Source: Mariniblastus sp.
Lineage (GTDB): Bacteria; Planctomycetota; Planctomycetia; Pirellulales; Pirellulaceae
NCBI GenBank assembly: GCA_022447555.1
Contig: JAKVBF010000009.1
Coordinates: 241,758 to 305,757, forward strand
Reading direction: 5' to 3'
Length of the DNA: 64,000 nt
Below, piece after piece: positions 54,423 through 63,178 of the stretch (the stretch's first letter is position 1; the number at the start of each line of letters is the position of its first letter). A program made the translations under genes and the position numbers. The notes under the pieces were generated by a model, which had not been told where the DNA came from, ran no database searches, and saw only the letters and a program-made list of their open reading frames with translations.

Positions 54423-54989
54423 TTACACGCAACCGTACGCAGCGCGAAAACCGGTATTGCCAAAACGATCGGCGAACAATTTTGCCATGCTGGTGATTTG
54501 ATTACAGGCAGAATCGAATCGAATCCTTCGAGTCGTGTTCCGTGTATCAGTTTTTAAATTCGATCGGTTTTGAGTAAGCGTCGTTACTTGATCGAAATTC
54601 CATATCCGGCAATCTATTCGATGAAATTCCATCGAACGATCAATTCGTTTCCAAAGGTCTTGATTTTTGATCGGCGTCATTTCGCCATAGCGCTCCCAAC
54701 ACCATTCATTCTCCCGCCAAAACTCAAGTCCGTGCCGAAACCCTTTTCCAACGTAACGGCTGGGTGTGATCAACGTGACCTGAGAGGGTTGCTCCAAAGC
54801 TTCCAATCCACGGACAACCGCAAGAAGTTGTAATCGCTCCCCTCGGACGGAGGGCTCGTCATCCGCCACTTCAATTCTATTCGAGCCATCTATCTGTTCC
54901 AAAACAAAACGCCAATGGCCGCTGGCGGCTTTTTCTTGGGCGGTCTTTGTTTCGGACATCAATAAATAATGGGGAGCGGTACTGCGCAT
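54423..54989 (-). CDS. Degenerate RNase HI-fold protein
   Basis: 188 residues from the chosen start. The fold pattern of RNase HI is visible: GHWRFVLEQIDGS, GERLQLLAVVRGLEALEQPSQVTLITPSRYVGKGF, LEFWRENEWCWERYG, PIKNQDLWKRIDRSM. The catalytic Asp-Glu-Asp-Asp set is not: the YTDGS Asp is replaced in YLLMSET (at best by Glu13), the Glu of RMEL by Gln54, the Asp of TDSQYV by Pro76, and the last Asp is not evident. It probably binds nucleic acid without cutting it, or does something else. The open frame continues upstream to 55172 with another possible start; the ATG at 54989 was chosen because family-like sequence begins just after it. The 54077-54422 gap downstream shows no supported gene. Confidence 0.6.
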   Translation of the reverse strand: MRSTAPHYLLMSETKTAQEKAASGHWRFVLEQIDGSNRIEVADDEPSVRGERLQLLAVVRGLEALEQPSQVTLITPSRYVGKGFRHGLEFWRENEWCWERYGEMTPIKNQDLWKRIDRSMEFHRIDCRIWNFDQVTTLTQNRSNLKTDTRNTTRRIRFDSACNQITSMAKLFADRFGNTGFRAAYGCV

Positions 54990-55217
54990 GACGACACCAG
55001 AAGTGAGTTCAAGGGTTATCAGGAAAGACAGTCCGTCGTCAGCCAATGCCTTCCGGTGGCTTGGTTCACATAGGTTTCTTCGGCAAACTTTCCGCAATCG
55101 CCACAGTTTATCTGATGAGTACCGATTATAGGGTTCGTAAGGTTTATCGCGCCTGTTTTGGGCAAGTTCCAACGCAGGGTGACCTGGACCGACGCCTTAA
55201 GGGTGATCCACTCAACT

Positions 55218-56414
55218 TCAATTCTCTAGTTGTTTGTCAAACCAAGTCATTTCTTGTGAAATCCCTTCGGCAAGTGGGACCCGTAAAGGCTCTGGAAGGA
55301 CCGTCCACGCATAGGTCTCCAGTTCGAAATGCAGCGGCCGGTCGGCAGGTCTCTCTATGGAATTCAGACAGCTTTGGATATCTTTCTGAGTGGTGCCTAC
55401 TAGATCGAGGGAAGAGGCAAAAAGAGGGACATGGAAATGCACACGCCAGATCCCCGTCGGGCATGAGCCCGCGTCTTTGATGGCAAGGGATAGATCTTGG
55501 TGAAACGTGACCGAACCGTCTAGGTTCTTAACCGAGGTTTGGTGAAGATACCTTGGTTCTTGGAAGGTGTTTAATTGGGAAAGTAGTGCCTTACGCTGAG
55601 TGGCATCTTTGCAACGTTCAAAATCCGCTTCGATAGCCGATGAAATTTGAAATTTCCCGATGTCTATGTTGTGTTGCCGGTACTGACTCAAGGCGTCGTC
55701 TTGGCCCTCAAACATCACGCTGCTATGACAGACATCATGGCAGACGCCAATGTGGTTCCGTATGCGTTCGGATTGATCCGCGTCACCTGTGAGTAACTGT
55801 TCTTCAAAGAATTGACAGACGTCCTTGGCTGTGTCCAAGACGCAACCAGGTTCTGGTTCCAAGCAGACCATGATTCGGATGTCGGATTGCTCTCGGATTT
55901 TTGCGAGTTCTTCACAGAGCTGAATGAGTTGGCGGCCGCATTGGTCCATGTAATCGGTGGTCACCCCTTCTTTTGAGGGCCAACCCAAAGGAAGAGTTGA
56001 GAGGGTTGCGAAATGGACTGGCTTAGTTTGTGAAAGAAGCAGCTGAAGTTGAATTTTTGCCAGGTTTAAGGTGTATTGAAAACGCTCAGGCTGTGACCAG
56101 TCAGGCTCGTAGACTTTGTGTTTTACAACGGGCTGGTGGAAATTGCTGTATGGGAAACCGTTGAAAGTAAAGGGTACCAATGAATGCTGGTCTAACCAAT
56201 CGGCGAAACGGTGAAGCGAGTTTTGATCGAGCAGGTCACGGCTGGCGGTATGGCTTAGCCACAAACCAATCCCCATCGGGGTGTTGGGTCGGACGTTTTT
56301 TTTGACCTCTAATGAATAACGGTTTAAATTCTCTTGAACCTCAGAGAGGTTAACGCCGGCGTGGACGTTGGTGCAGTAACCGATAACCGGTTGGAGGCGA
56401 TTTGGTTGGGACAT
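55218..56414 (-). CDS. eboE: EboE-like metabolite-traffic TIM-barrel protein
   Basis: 398-residue xylose-isomerase-like TIM barrel that fits EboE: N-terminal IGYCTNVHAGVNLSEVQENLNRY, MGIGLWLSHTAS, FTFNGFPYSNFH, VCLEPEPGCVLDTAKDV, GVCHDVCHSSVMFE and a C-terminal HFHVPLF. His, Glu and Asp residues in these blocks fit a metal site. The ebo cluster (eboA-F) is linked to export or trafficking of a metabolite precursor in cyanobacteria and other bacteria; here only this member is present. Start: MSQPNRLQPVIGYCTN, 2 bases after the DUF423 stop, so the two are co-transcribed. Confidence 0.8.
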   Translation of the reverse strand: MSQPNRLQPVIGYCTNVHAGVNLSEVQENLNRYSLEVKKNVRPNTPMGIGLWLSHTASRDLLDQNSLHRFADWLDQHSLVPFTFNGFPYSNFHQPVVKHKVYEPDWSQPERFQYTLNLAKIQLQLLLSQTKPVHFATLSTLPLGWPSKEGVTTDYMDQCGRQLIQLCEELAKIREQSDIRIMVCLEPEPGCVLDTAKDVCQFFEEQLLTGDADQSERIRNHIGVCHDVCHSSVMFEGQDDALSQYRQHNIDIGKFQISSAIEADFERCKDATQRKALLSQLNTFQEPRYLHQTSVKNLDGSVTFHQDLSLAIKDAGSCPTGIWRVHFHVPLFASSLDLVGTTQKDIQSCLNSIERPADRPLHFELETYAWTVLPEPLRVPLAEGISQEMTWFDKQLEN

Positions 56415-56416
56415 GT

Positions 56417-56833
56417 TTATTTTACGCGTGGGATTAAAAGTGCCTGGATGAGAATGCATGTCCACCCCAGAATAAAAGCGAGCCCGCCTAGCGGAACCAG
56501 TGAGACGATGATTTGGTTGTCAGTAAAAACCCAAATGTAAAGGCCGATTGAAAAAAACAAGATGCCTAACAGAAAAAGAAATCCAGCCGTAGCAAGCCAT
56601 CGGCCGCCCCCCCAAAGGATGGACAGGATTCCGAGTAAAATAAGAGCCATACTGTGTTGCATCTGATACCGGACACCTACATCCCAGTTGGTGAGTCGCT
56701 TGGTTGGGTCTTCCATTTGTTGAATCATATTTTCGAGACCGTGGGCGCCGATCGAGCCCAAGACGACCCCAACGCCGGCCAGCAGGGCTCCGATGATGAT
56801 CCAGTGCACTCCCACTCGGTTTTCATTTTTCAT
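56417..56833 (-). CDS. DUF423 family membrane protein
   Basis: 138-residue membrane protein of the DUF423 (YwdK/YgdD) type. Four hydrophobic spans are seen: residues about 10-30 (IIIGALLAGVGVVLGSIGAHGL), 58-75, 82-104 and 108-132. The first span with SIGAHGL and the VRYQMQHSMALILLGI segment are the family hallmarks. Function unknown. It precedes eboE by 2 bases. It is divergent from the large M14-S9 peptidase gene. Confidence 0.9.
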   Translation of the reverse strand: MKNENRVGVHWIIIGALLAGVGVVLGSIGAHGLENMIQQMEDPTKRLTNWDVGVRYQMQHSMALILLGILSILWGGGRWLATAGFLFLLGILFFSIGLYIWVFTDNQIIVSLVPLGGLAFILGWTCILIQALLIPRVK

Positions 56834-56925
56834 GTTGGTAGAATACCATTTTGATTGGGTGAGGAAATTCGTTCTTCGAGCATTTTCAATGCATTTGACA
56901 TCTTTAACAATCGGTCCTAGACAAA

Positions 56926-59900
56926 ATGAAATTTTACTTACTGCCGGTCTGTTCGCTATGGTTCGTTATGGGACTCTCTGAAACTCAGATTTTTGCGCAA
57001 ATATCCCCTCTGGATCAACCTCAAACGATCGCTGAATCAAGTGGATTTCAATCCACGAGTACGTCACAAGAGGTTGATGACTTTGTTTCTTGGTGCGCCG
57101 CAAAGGCAAAACATGTGTCCAAGCATGTCTACGGGAAAACGGTTGAAGGAAGGGATATGGTGGCGGCCATCGTTGCAAAGGATCCCTATCAGTTTGGGCA
57201 GAAAGATGGGCGGGCGGTTGTTTTGGTGATTGGAAATATTCACAGTGGTGAATGTGCCGGTAAAGAGGGACTGTTGATGTTACTGCGCGATTTAACGCAC
57301 CAAGCGGACCACATATGGCTTGATAATTTAGTGTTGATTATCGCTCCTAACTACAACGCTGACGGCAATGACCGAATGGGGCTGCTCAACCGTCCGGGGC
57401 AAGTCGGACCTGCCGATGGCATGGGACGGAGGGAGAATGCTCAGAACTTAGATTTGAATCGCGATTTCATGAAGCTCGACTCTCCGGAAGCACGTTCATT
57501 GATTCATTTAATGAATCAATCGGATCCGGATCTGTTCATCGATTGCCATACCACTAATGGTTCACGTCATCAGTATGGTTTGACCTACGACATCCCTCAT
57601 AACCCCGCGGTCGATCGAGATATACGGGAATTCCTGCGAATAAAAATGATGCCCGAAGTGACCCGGAGGATGGCCGCAGAAGGGACTCTCACATTTTATT
57701 ACGGGAATCTTAACCGGAATAAAACATCTTGGTCGACGTACGGTTACGAACCGCGCTACAGCACCGAGTACGGTGCTTTGCGGGGCCGCCTCACCATATT
57801 GTCCGAGGCCTATGCCTACAATAGTTATGAGGACCGAATCCTGGATACGAAGAAATTCGTCCGCAACTGTATCGACTACCTCCATGAGAATGCTACCGCG
57901 GTTCGCGCGATGCTAGATGGCGTCGATCAACGTATTTTAAAATCGGCGCGGACACGACCGGAGAGAGTCAACTTATCATTAGCCGCCAAGCTAACCGATT
58001 TTAGTGAACCGGTTGTTATCAAAGGTTATGACGGCGAAGACAAAGTTGATTTGGAATGTCAGTTTTTCGGGCGATATGAGCCCATCTTGACGACTCCCAT
58101 GCCCTATGCGTATGCGATCCCACAAATGTATTCTCGGCAAGTCGACCGTCTGCTGAAACACGGGATTGAGGTGCATAAACTGATGGAGCCAGTCGAGCTC
58201 TCCGTTGAGCTTGACACCGTGGTCAATTTAGATAGCTCCAAAAGGGTATTTCAAAATCATCGAATGGTTCAGCTGGAAACGAGCCGAGCGGTCGCGAAGC
58301 GTTCGCTCGAAGCGGGGTCCTATATCATTCGTATGGACCAGCCTCTCGCAAAATTGATTGGCTACCTTCTCGAAAGCCAGTCGGATGACGGACTTGTTGT
58401 TTGGAACTTTTTTGATGATTCACTTCGCGTCGGTCAAGAATATCCAGTAATGCGGTTGGCGAGCCCCGTCGATTTGCCCACCCTAGCCGTCGAGACGGTC
58501 GCCCCGTCCGGCCAGATTAACCTTGATCTAATTCAAGGTCCTCAGCAGGTCGTACCGGCGGTCAGGTCTCCGCAATGGACCAATGGCAATCAACTTGTGA
58601 CGGAAAGCTTTGGGCGAAAACTGTTGATGGACGCAGAGTCTGGGGCCATCACACGTTCCGTTGCCCCCAGTTTGCAGGGGCTGAACGTCGGCCGCTTGCT
58701 GGCGGCGGCTGGTTTTCGGAAATCGATCTCAGATGGATTGGCGGGTGCGAAACCGAGCTGGTCACCCAGCGGCCGATATGCGGTGTTGGAAATGGGTGAG
58801 GAGTGTGCGTTGATCGATGTCACCCAAAAATCGGCCCAACGATTGGGGACGGAACAAAAACCGGTCGATCTGATTACGTTTAGTCCGGATGAAACGGCCA
58901 TCGCGTTTCACGATGGGAATCTCAATGTGATGCGGCTAAGTGCATTGCCCCCTCAAACGGAGAAGTTACTGAGCTTTGCTGACGTATCCGAAGCCGAACG
59001 TCTAGTAGGGAAACTTGACTGGGTCTACCAAGAAGAGCTATACGGAAGAGGGAATTTTAAGGGTTATTGGTGGAACCCCGATTCATGCGGTTTGGCCTTT
59101 TTGGAGTTGGATGAGGCGGGCGTTCGTAAATTTCCTATTGTGGATCATCTTCCCGTGGTCAACGGCACCGACGCGATGAGTTACCCCAAAGCAGGGGATC
59201 CCAATCCAACGGTTCGCGTTGGGGTTTCCCGGTGGGAGGAAGGTGATGCCCAGACGCACTGGGTCGATTTAAGCGGGTATGGTGATGAACCCATTTTGAT
59301 TTCATGGGTGAGTTGGTCGCCTAAGGGTGATCGGCTTTTTCTACAGGTTCAGGACCGGGCTCAGACTTGGTTAGATCTTGTTGCGACGGATCCATACGGC
59401 GGTGCACCCCAAGTGTTGTTTCGTGACCAGACGGAAGCCTGGATCGAGTCGCCCGGCGATCCCCATTGGCGGAAAGACGGTAGCTTCGTTTGGGTGAGTC
59501 CCCGTGACGGTTACCGCCATATCTACCTTTACTCAAGCCAGGGGAAATTAATCAGGCAACTGACCCAAGGTGAGTGGGAGGTTCGTGAATTGTTGACGTT
59601 TGATAACGAAAACGATTTACTTTACTTTTCGGCCGCTAAGGAGCAAGCCTACAATTTGCACGCCTATCGTTTGAACCTATCGACGGGAGACACCCTTAAG
59701 TTAACTCAGGGTGAGGGGACACATGCCACTAAATTCAGTGACGATAAAAATTTCTTTGTCGATTCGTTTAGTTCGTTGAACCGACCGGAAGAGTTCTACT
59801 TGCATCGGGCGGATGGCACCAAGCTACGGCGGTTGAATGCCGGCAGTGATGACCGATTTGACTTTTTGGAGCTCGGTGCACACCGATTTTTAACCGTGGC

Positions 59901-60636
59901 GCCTGACAGCGAGCAGCCGATGGATGCAATGCTGATTACGCCGCCCGATTTCGAACCGACGAAAAAATATCCGGTGCTAGTTCATGTTTATGCCGGACCA
60001 CAAGCGCCGCGCGTCCGGAACAAGTTTGGTGGGGCTTGGTATTTGTGGCATCAAATGCTGGCACAGCAGGGTTACGTGATTTGGATGTGTGACAATCGTT
60101 CAGCCAGTTATCGAAGTTCGAAATACGTCTGGCCCATCCATCGGAATCTCGCCGAAAACGAGCTGGTCGATATAGAAATCGGTGTCGATTGGTTGAAGAG
60201 TCAGGCTTGGGTGGATCAGGATCGGATCGGAATTTGGGGTTGGAGCTACGGTGGCTACATGACAGCTTATGCGATGACCCATTCGGACAGTTTTAAGATG
60301 GGTATCTCGGGTGCGCCCGTCACAGACTGGCGAAACTACGACTCCATTTACACGGAACGGCTGATGGGGCTGCCGCAAGATAACCCCAATGGTTACGAAA
60401 AGTCGTCCGTGATCAACGCGGCAGGAGACCTTCATGGCGACATGTTGTTAATCCACGGTTCAGTCGATGAGAACGTTCATTTGAGTAATTCTCTTCAATT
60501 CGCAAATGCTTTGCAAAAAGCTGGTAAACAATTCGACTTGATGATTTATCCGAATTGTCGTCATTCGATACGGGACCCGGAGCAATTGAGGCACCTCCAT
60601 CAATTGATGTTCGATTTTGTTAAAAAGAAACTGTAA
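56926..60636 (+). CDS. Exported M14 carboxypeptidase fused to S9 dipeptidyl peptidase
   Basis: 1236 residues with a signal peptide (FYLLPVCSLWFVMGLSETQIFA). Residues about 45-340 are an M14 zinc carboxypeptidase: H-x-x-E in IHSGECAGKEG (His106, Glu109), NYNADGNDR, NLDLNRDF, the third zinc ligand His208 in FIDCHTTNG and a candidate general-base Glu in ILSEAYAYNSYEDR. After a linker, residues about 560-960 form a DPP IV-type propeller, and about 990-1236 an S9 hydrolase with Ser1107 (WGWSYGGYMTAY), Asp1181 (GSVDENVH) and His1213 (NCRHSI). Both active sites look complete, so it could trim peptides from both ends outside the cell or in the periplasm. Confidence 0.9.
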   Translation: MKFYLLPVCSLWFVMGLSETQIFAQISPLDQPQTIAESSGFQSTSTSQEVDDFVSWCAAKAKHVSKHVYGKTVEGRDMVAAIVAKDPYQFGQKDGRAVVLVIGNIHSGECAGKEGLLMLLRDLTHQADHIWLDNLVLIIAPNYNADGNDRMGLLNRPGQVGPADGMGRRENAQNLDLNRDFMKLDSPEARSLIHLMNQSDPDLFIDCHTTNGSRHQYGLTYDIPHNPAVDRDIREFLRIKMMPEVTRRMAAEGTLTFYYGNLNRNKTSWSTYGYEPRYSTEYGALRGRLTILSEAYAYNSYEDRILDTKKFVRNCIDYLHENATAVRAMLDGVDQRILKSARTRPERVNLSLAAKLTDFSEPVVIKGYDGEDKVDLECQFFGRYEPILTTPMPYAYAIPQMYSRQVDRLLKHGIEVHKLMEPVELSVELDTVVNLDSSKRVFQNHRMVQLETSRAVAKRSLEAGSYIIRMDQPLAKLIGYLLESQSDDGLVVWNFFDDSLRVGQEYPVMRLASPVDLPTLAVETVAPSGQINLDLIQGPQQVVPAVRSPQWTNGNQLVTESFGRKLLMDAESGAITRSVAPSLQGLNVGRLLAAAGFRKSISDGLAGAKPSWSPSGRYAVLEMGEECALIDVTQKSAQRLGTEQKPVDLITFSPDETAIAFHDGNLNVMRLSALPPQTEKLLSFADVSEAERLVGKLDWVYQEELYGRGNFKGYWWNPDSCGLAFLELDEAGVRKFPIVDHLPVVNGTDAMSYPKAGDPNPTVRVGVSRWEEGDAQTHWVDLSGYGDEPILISWVSWSPKGDRLFLQVQDRAQTWLDLVATDPYGGAPQVLFRDQTEAWIESPGDPHWRKDGSFVWVSPRDGYRHIYLYSSQGKLIRQLTQGEWEVRELLTFDNENDLLYFSAAKEQAYNLHAYRLNLSTGDTLKLTQGEGTHATKFSDDKNFFVDSFSSLNRPEEFYLHRADGTKLRRLNAGSDDRFDFLELGAHRFLTVAPDSEQPMDAMLITPPDFEPTKKYPVLVHVYAGPQAPRVRNKFGGAWYLWHQMLAQQGYVIWMCDNRSASYRSSKYVWPIHRNLAENELVDIEIGVDWLKSQAWVDQDRIGIWGWSYGGYMTAYAMTHSDSFKMGISGAPVTDWRNYDSIYTERLMGLPQDNPNGYEKSSVINAAGDLHGDMLLIHGSVDENVHLSNSLQFANALQKAGKQFDLMIYPNCRHSIRDPEQLRHLHQLMFDFVKKKL

Positions 60637-60863
60637 ATGGACGCCCAGCCCACGATCATCAGGAAGGGTCATCAAAACGTGATTTGTGACGATGGAAGGT
60701 TCGGGAAGACGAACGCCAAAAATATTGTCAACCCAATCGTAAGAGGGCGAGGATGGAGCCATGATAGGACAAAAAGGGATTGGTTACGCTTCGATTGAGG
60801 CCGCCGGCGTTGGCTTAATTTGCTTCGTTATCGGAGGGCATTATTGAAAAACGAGAAATAGTT

Positions 60864-61781
60864 ATGAACAATCAAATAACGCGACGAGGAATGTTGTCCG
60901 GGTCGATTGCAGGTGCCGCCATCGCATTGCGTTCGGGACACATGGATCAGGAAGACCACCATGAATCTCGAGATGATATCGAGTTGGATCATTTTAAAAT
61001 CGAACGCGGTCGTATTCGACAGTCGGTAATGGGGTGGTGTTTTAATCCGATGCCAGCCATGGAGTTGGCAGAACATTGTCGAGAAATAGGAATGCCGGCG
61101 ATCGAGGGTGTCGGGCCGCAACACTATCCTGCGATTAAGGATTTAGGGTTGGAAATATCACTGGTCGGTAGCCATGGTTTTGCCAAGGGGCCGGTCAATC
61201 CTGCCCATCACGCGGAATGTAAACAGAAATTGATCGAGGGCATTGATCTAGCAGTCCAGGTAGGATCGCCGAATGTGATCACGTTTACGGGTATGACCCA
61301 CCCGGCAAGTGACCGCGATGCGTCAGCGAAGAACTGTGTGAATTTATGGAAACAAGTGATAGGTTACGCGGAGCAAAAGGGGATCAACATTGTTTTAGAG
61401 CACCTTAACTCGCGGGACGCCTCCCATCCCATGAAAGGTCATCCGGGGTATTTTGGAGATGATGTTGATCTTTGCGTGGAGTTGATCAAGCAGGTCGGTT
61501 CTCCAAGGATGAAGCTGCTGTTTGACGTTTACCATGTTCAGGTGATGAATGGGGATGTCATCCGCAGATTAGAAAAGTACCAAGATTATATAGGCCACTA
61601 CCATACTGCGGGTAATCCCGGGCGAGGCGAACTGGATGAGCATCAAGAGTTGAATTATCCGGCAGTAATGAATGCGATACTTTCGACAGGCTATCAAGGC
61701 TATGTCGCCCAAGAATTTATACCAACATGGGACAATAAAATTCGTGCACTGAAGCATGCCGTCAAGGTTTGCGATGTATAA
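60864..61781 (+). CDS. Tat-exported hydroxypyruvate-isomerase-like TIM barrel
   Basis: 305 residues with a twin-arginine-type start (ITRRGMLSGSIAGAAIALRSG). The rest is a xylose-isomerase-like barrel of the Hyi group: AEHCREIGMPAIEGVGP, ITFTGMT, IVLEHLNSRDASHPMKGH (metal Glu), MKLLFDVYHVQVMNGD, GHYHTAGNPGRGELDEHQELNY and FIPTW. Hydroxypyruvate isomerase converts hydroxypyruvate and tartronate semialdehyde, but exported planctomycete relatives probably act on other sugars. The 60637-60863 gap upstream holds one 53-codon frame that I do not support. Confidence 0.87.
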   Translation: MNNQITRRGMLSGSIAGAAIALRSGHMDQEDHHESRDDIELDHFKIERGRIRQSVMGWCFNPMPAMELAEHCREIGMPAIEGVGPQHYPAIKDLGLEISLVGSHGFAKGPVNPAHHAECKQKLIEGIDLAVQVGSPNVITFTGMTHPASDRDASAKNCVNLWKQVIGYAEQKGINIVLEHLNSRDASHPMKGHPGYFGDDVDLCVELIKQVGSPRMKLLFDVYHVQVMNGDVIRRLEKYQDYIGHYHTAGNPGRGELDEHQELNYPAVMNAILSTGYQGYVAQEFIPTWDNKIRALKHAVKVCDV

Positions 61782-62017
61782 GGGCTCTCGACCCATATGG
61801 ATGACCATCAGCGAAAACTGAGTCGCGTCGTAATCTCAGGTCCGAACCTCACCCGACTGTACGGTTTTTTCGATAAAAAACTGGGAAGACGGTGTTTCGC
61901 GAGAAATTCGTAAACATAATAACCTCGCCCCCGGTTCTCGTACCGCTCTTTGTGGCAACTCGCCCAAGAGTCTTTTTGTCCTTCAACACACCGCCGCGAT
62001 GATGGTGCACTCTGGCT

Positions 62018-62932
62018 ATGGTACGGGAAACATTTAAATTTCTGTATGTCCGAGTCTCTTTGATGGTACTTGGAGTCGCGGCGCGACGGCTGCCGGTGAT
62101 CTTACTGATTCTTTTGGTCTTGCCGCTGGCGACGGGACGCGCGGTTGTGGAACTGTTCTTGAAAAACAAAACATCCGCGAGTTTTTGGAAGCTAAATAAA
62201 GGTTTAACAAAGAGCATCGCGCCAGTTCCCCTTGCGGCCATTTTTCGCGCGCGGGTACGTCTGGGGCTCAACCGGTTGATGACGTATTGGGGTGACCAAC
62301 TCCGTGATCCCAAATGGAAGGCAAGAATTGAATATTCGGGTCTGGAGGAAGTTTTGGAGCGTTTAAATTCTGGGCAGTCCGTATTACTAACTTCGCTGCA
62401 TTACGGAGCTCCGAGGGAGGCTTCGACGATTCTTAGAAGCCTCGGTTTACGTCTGTCAGCATTGGCTTCGGATGATTTATCACTTTTGGAAAAAAAGGCA
62501 GTTGAGATTCGTGACGGACTTTGGTGCTTGGAAGATGCCCCCGTGATTTTAACTCCCAAAGAGTTATGGCGGACTCGTGACTTGCTCATGCGGCCCAGAA
62601 GCTTATTGTTGTTGCTGGTTGATCGTAACAAGAATCAACGAGACCTGAGCGGGAGTTTGTTGGGCGGGCAGGTCCAAATCGCAAAAGGTTTCGTCACACT
62701 GGCCCAAATTACCGAAGCGGTGGTGGTGCCTTTTGCATGTACAGGGACCGGGTTTCTAAAATGGAGACTCTGGTTTGGTAAGCCAATGGATGCCACTGTC
62801 CGCGAGGGAATGCAGAACAAAAGCGATCTTTGTCAAAGAGTTTTGGATGAGTTAGCGGCTGAAATTGGTAAGTATCCAGAGCAATTTCAGCCCCAATTGA
62901 TCGGTGCGATGCTCGAATCAGAAGTTAATTGA
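62018..62932 (+). CDS. LpxL/HtrB-like lipid acyltransferase
   Basis: 304 residues. A hydrophobic segment at about 12-38 (LMVLGVAARRLPVILLILLVLPLA) is followed by a domain resembling lipid A late acyltransferases. The SVLLTSLHYGAPREAS segment corresponds to the family S-x-H-F-G-N-W-E motif, but one residue is added between His and Glu. LLLLLVDRNKNQRDLSGSLLGG and GFVTLAQITEAVVVPFACTG match the later family blocks. It would transfer a fatty acyl chain at the inner membrane, perhaps to a lipid A-like or other lipid. The altered motif lowers certainty on activity. Confidence 0.65.
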   Translation: MVRETFKFLYVRVSLMVLGVAARRLPVILLILLVLPLATGRAVVELFLKNKTSASFWKLNKGLTKSIAPVPLAAIFRARVRLGLNRLMTYWGDQLRDPKWKARIEYSGLEEVLERLNSGQSVLLTSLHYGAPREASTILRSLGLRLSALASDDLSLLEKKAVEIRDGLWCLEDAPVILTPKELWRTRDLLMRPRSLLLLLVDRNKNQRDLSGSLLGGQVQIAKGFVTLAQITEAVVVPFACTGTGFLKWRLWFGKPMDATVREGMQNKSDLCQRVLDELAAEIGKYPEQFQPQLIGAMLESEVN

Positions 62933-63178
62933 CGGTGGCCTAATTTCCAAAAACTTACTGGAAACAATCGGCATGGACTAAGGCAAGATGGTACGTTTTA
63001 TCGGAAACGTGAAATAACACTCGCTTTTTGAAGTGGCCCCTTGAACCCTGATAAGACGTGAATCATTCTGTTTTGGGTGGTTTGCAACTGATTTTGCGTG
63101 TCAAATCGCTCCCATCAGAGACGGCCACCGCGTTTCGAAAACTCATCGATGCCCAACCAGCACAGGATTCAAACCGAC

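Noticed and set aside
60637-60798. 53-codon frame directly after the M14-S9 peptidase stop
   Set aside because: It begins at an ATG abutting the stop but shows no domain and a composition unlike the neighbouring proteins.
61849-62313. 154-codon minus-strand frame overlapping the acyltransferase start
   Set aside because: Very basic, featureless translation; the plus-strand acyltransferase frame is the supported one.
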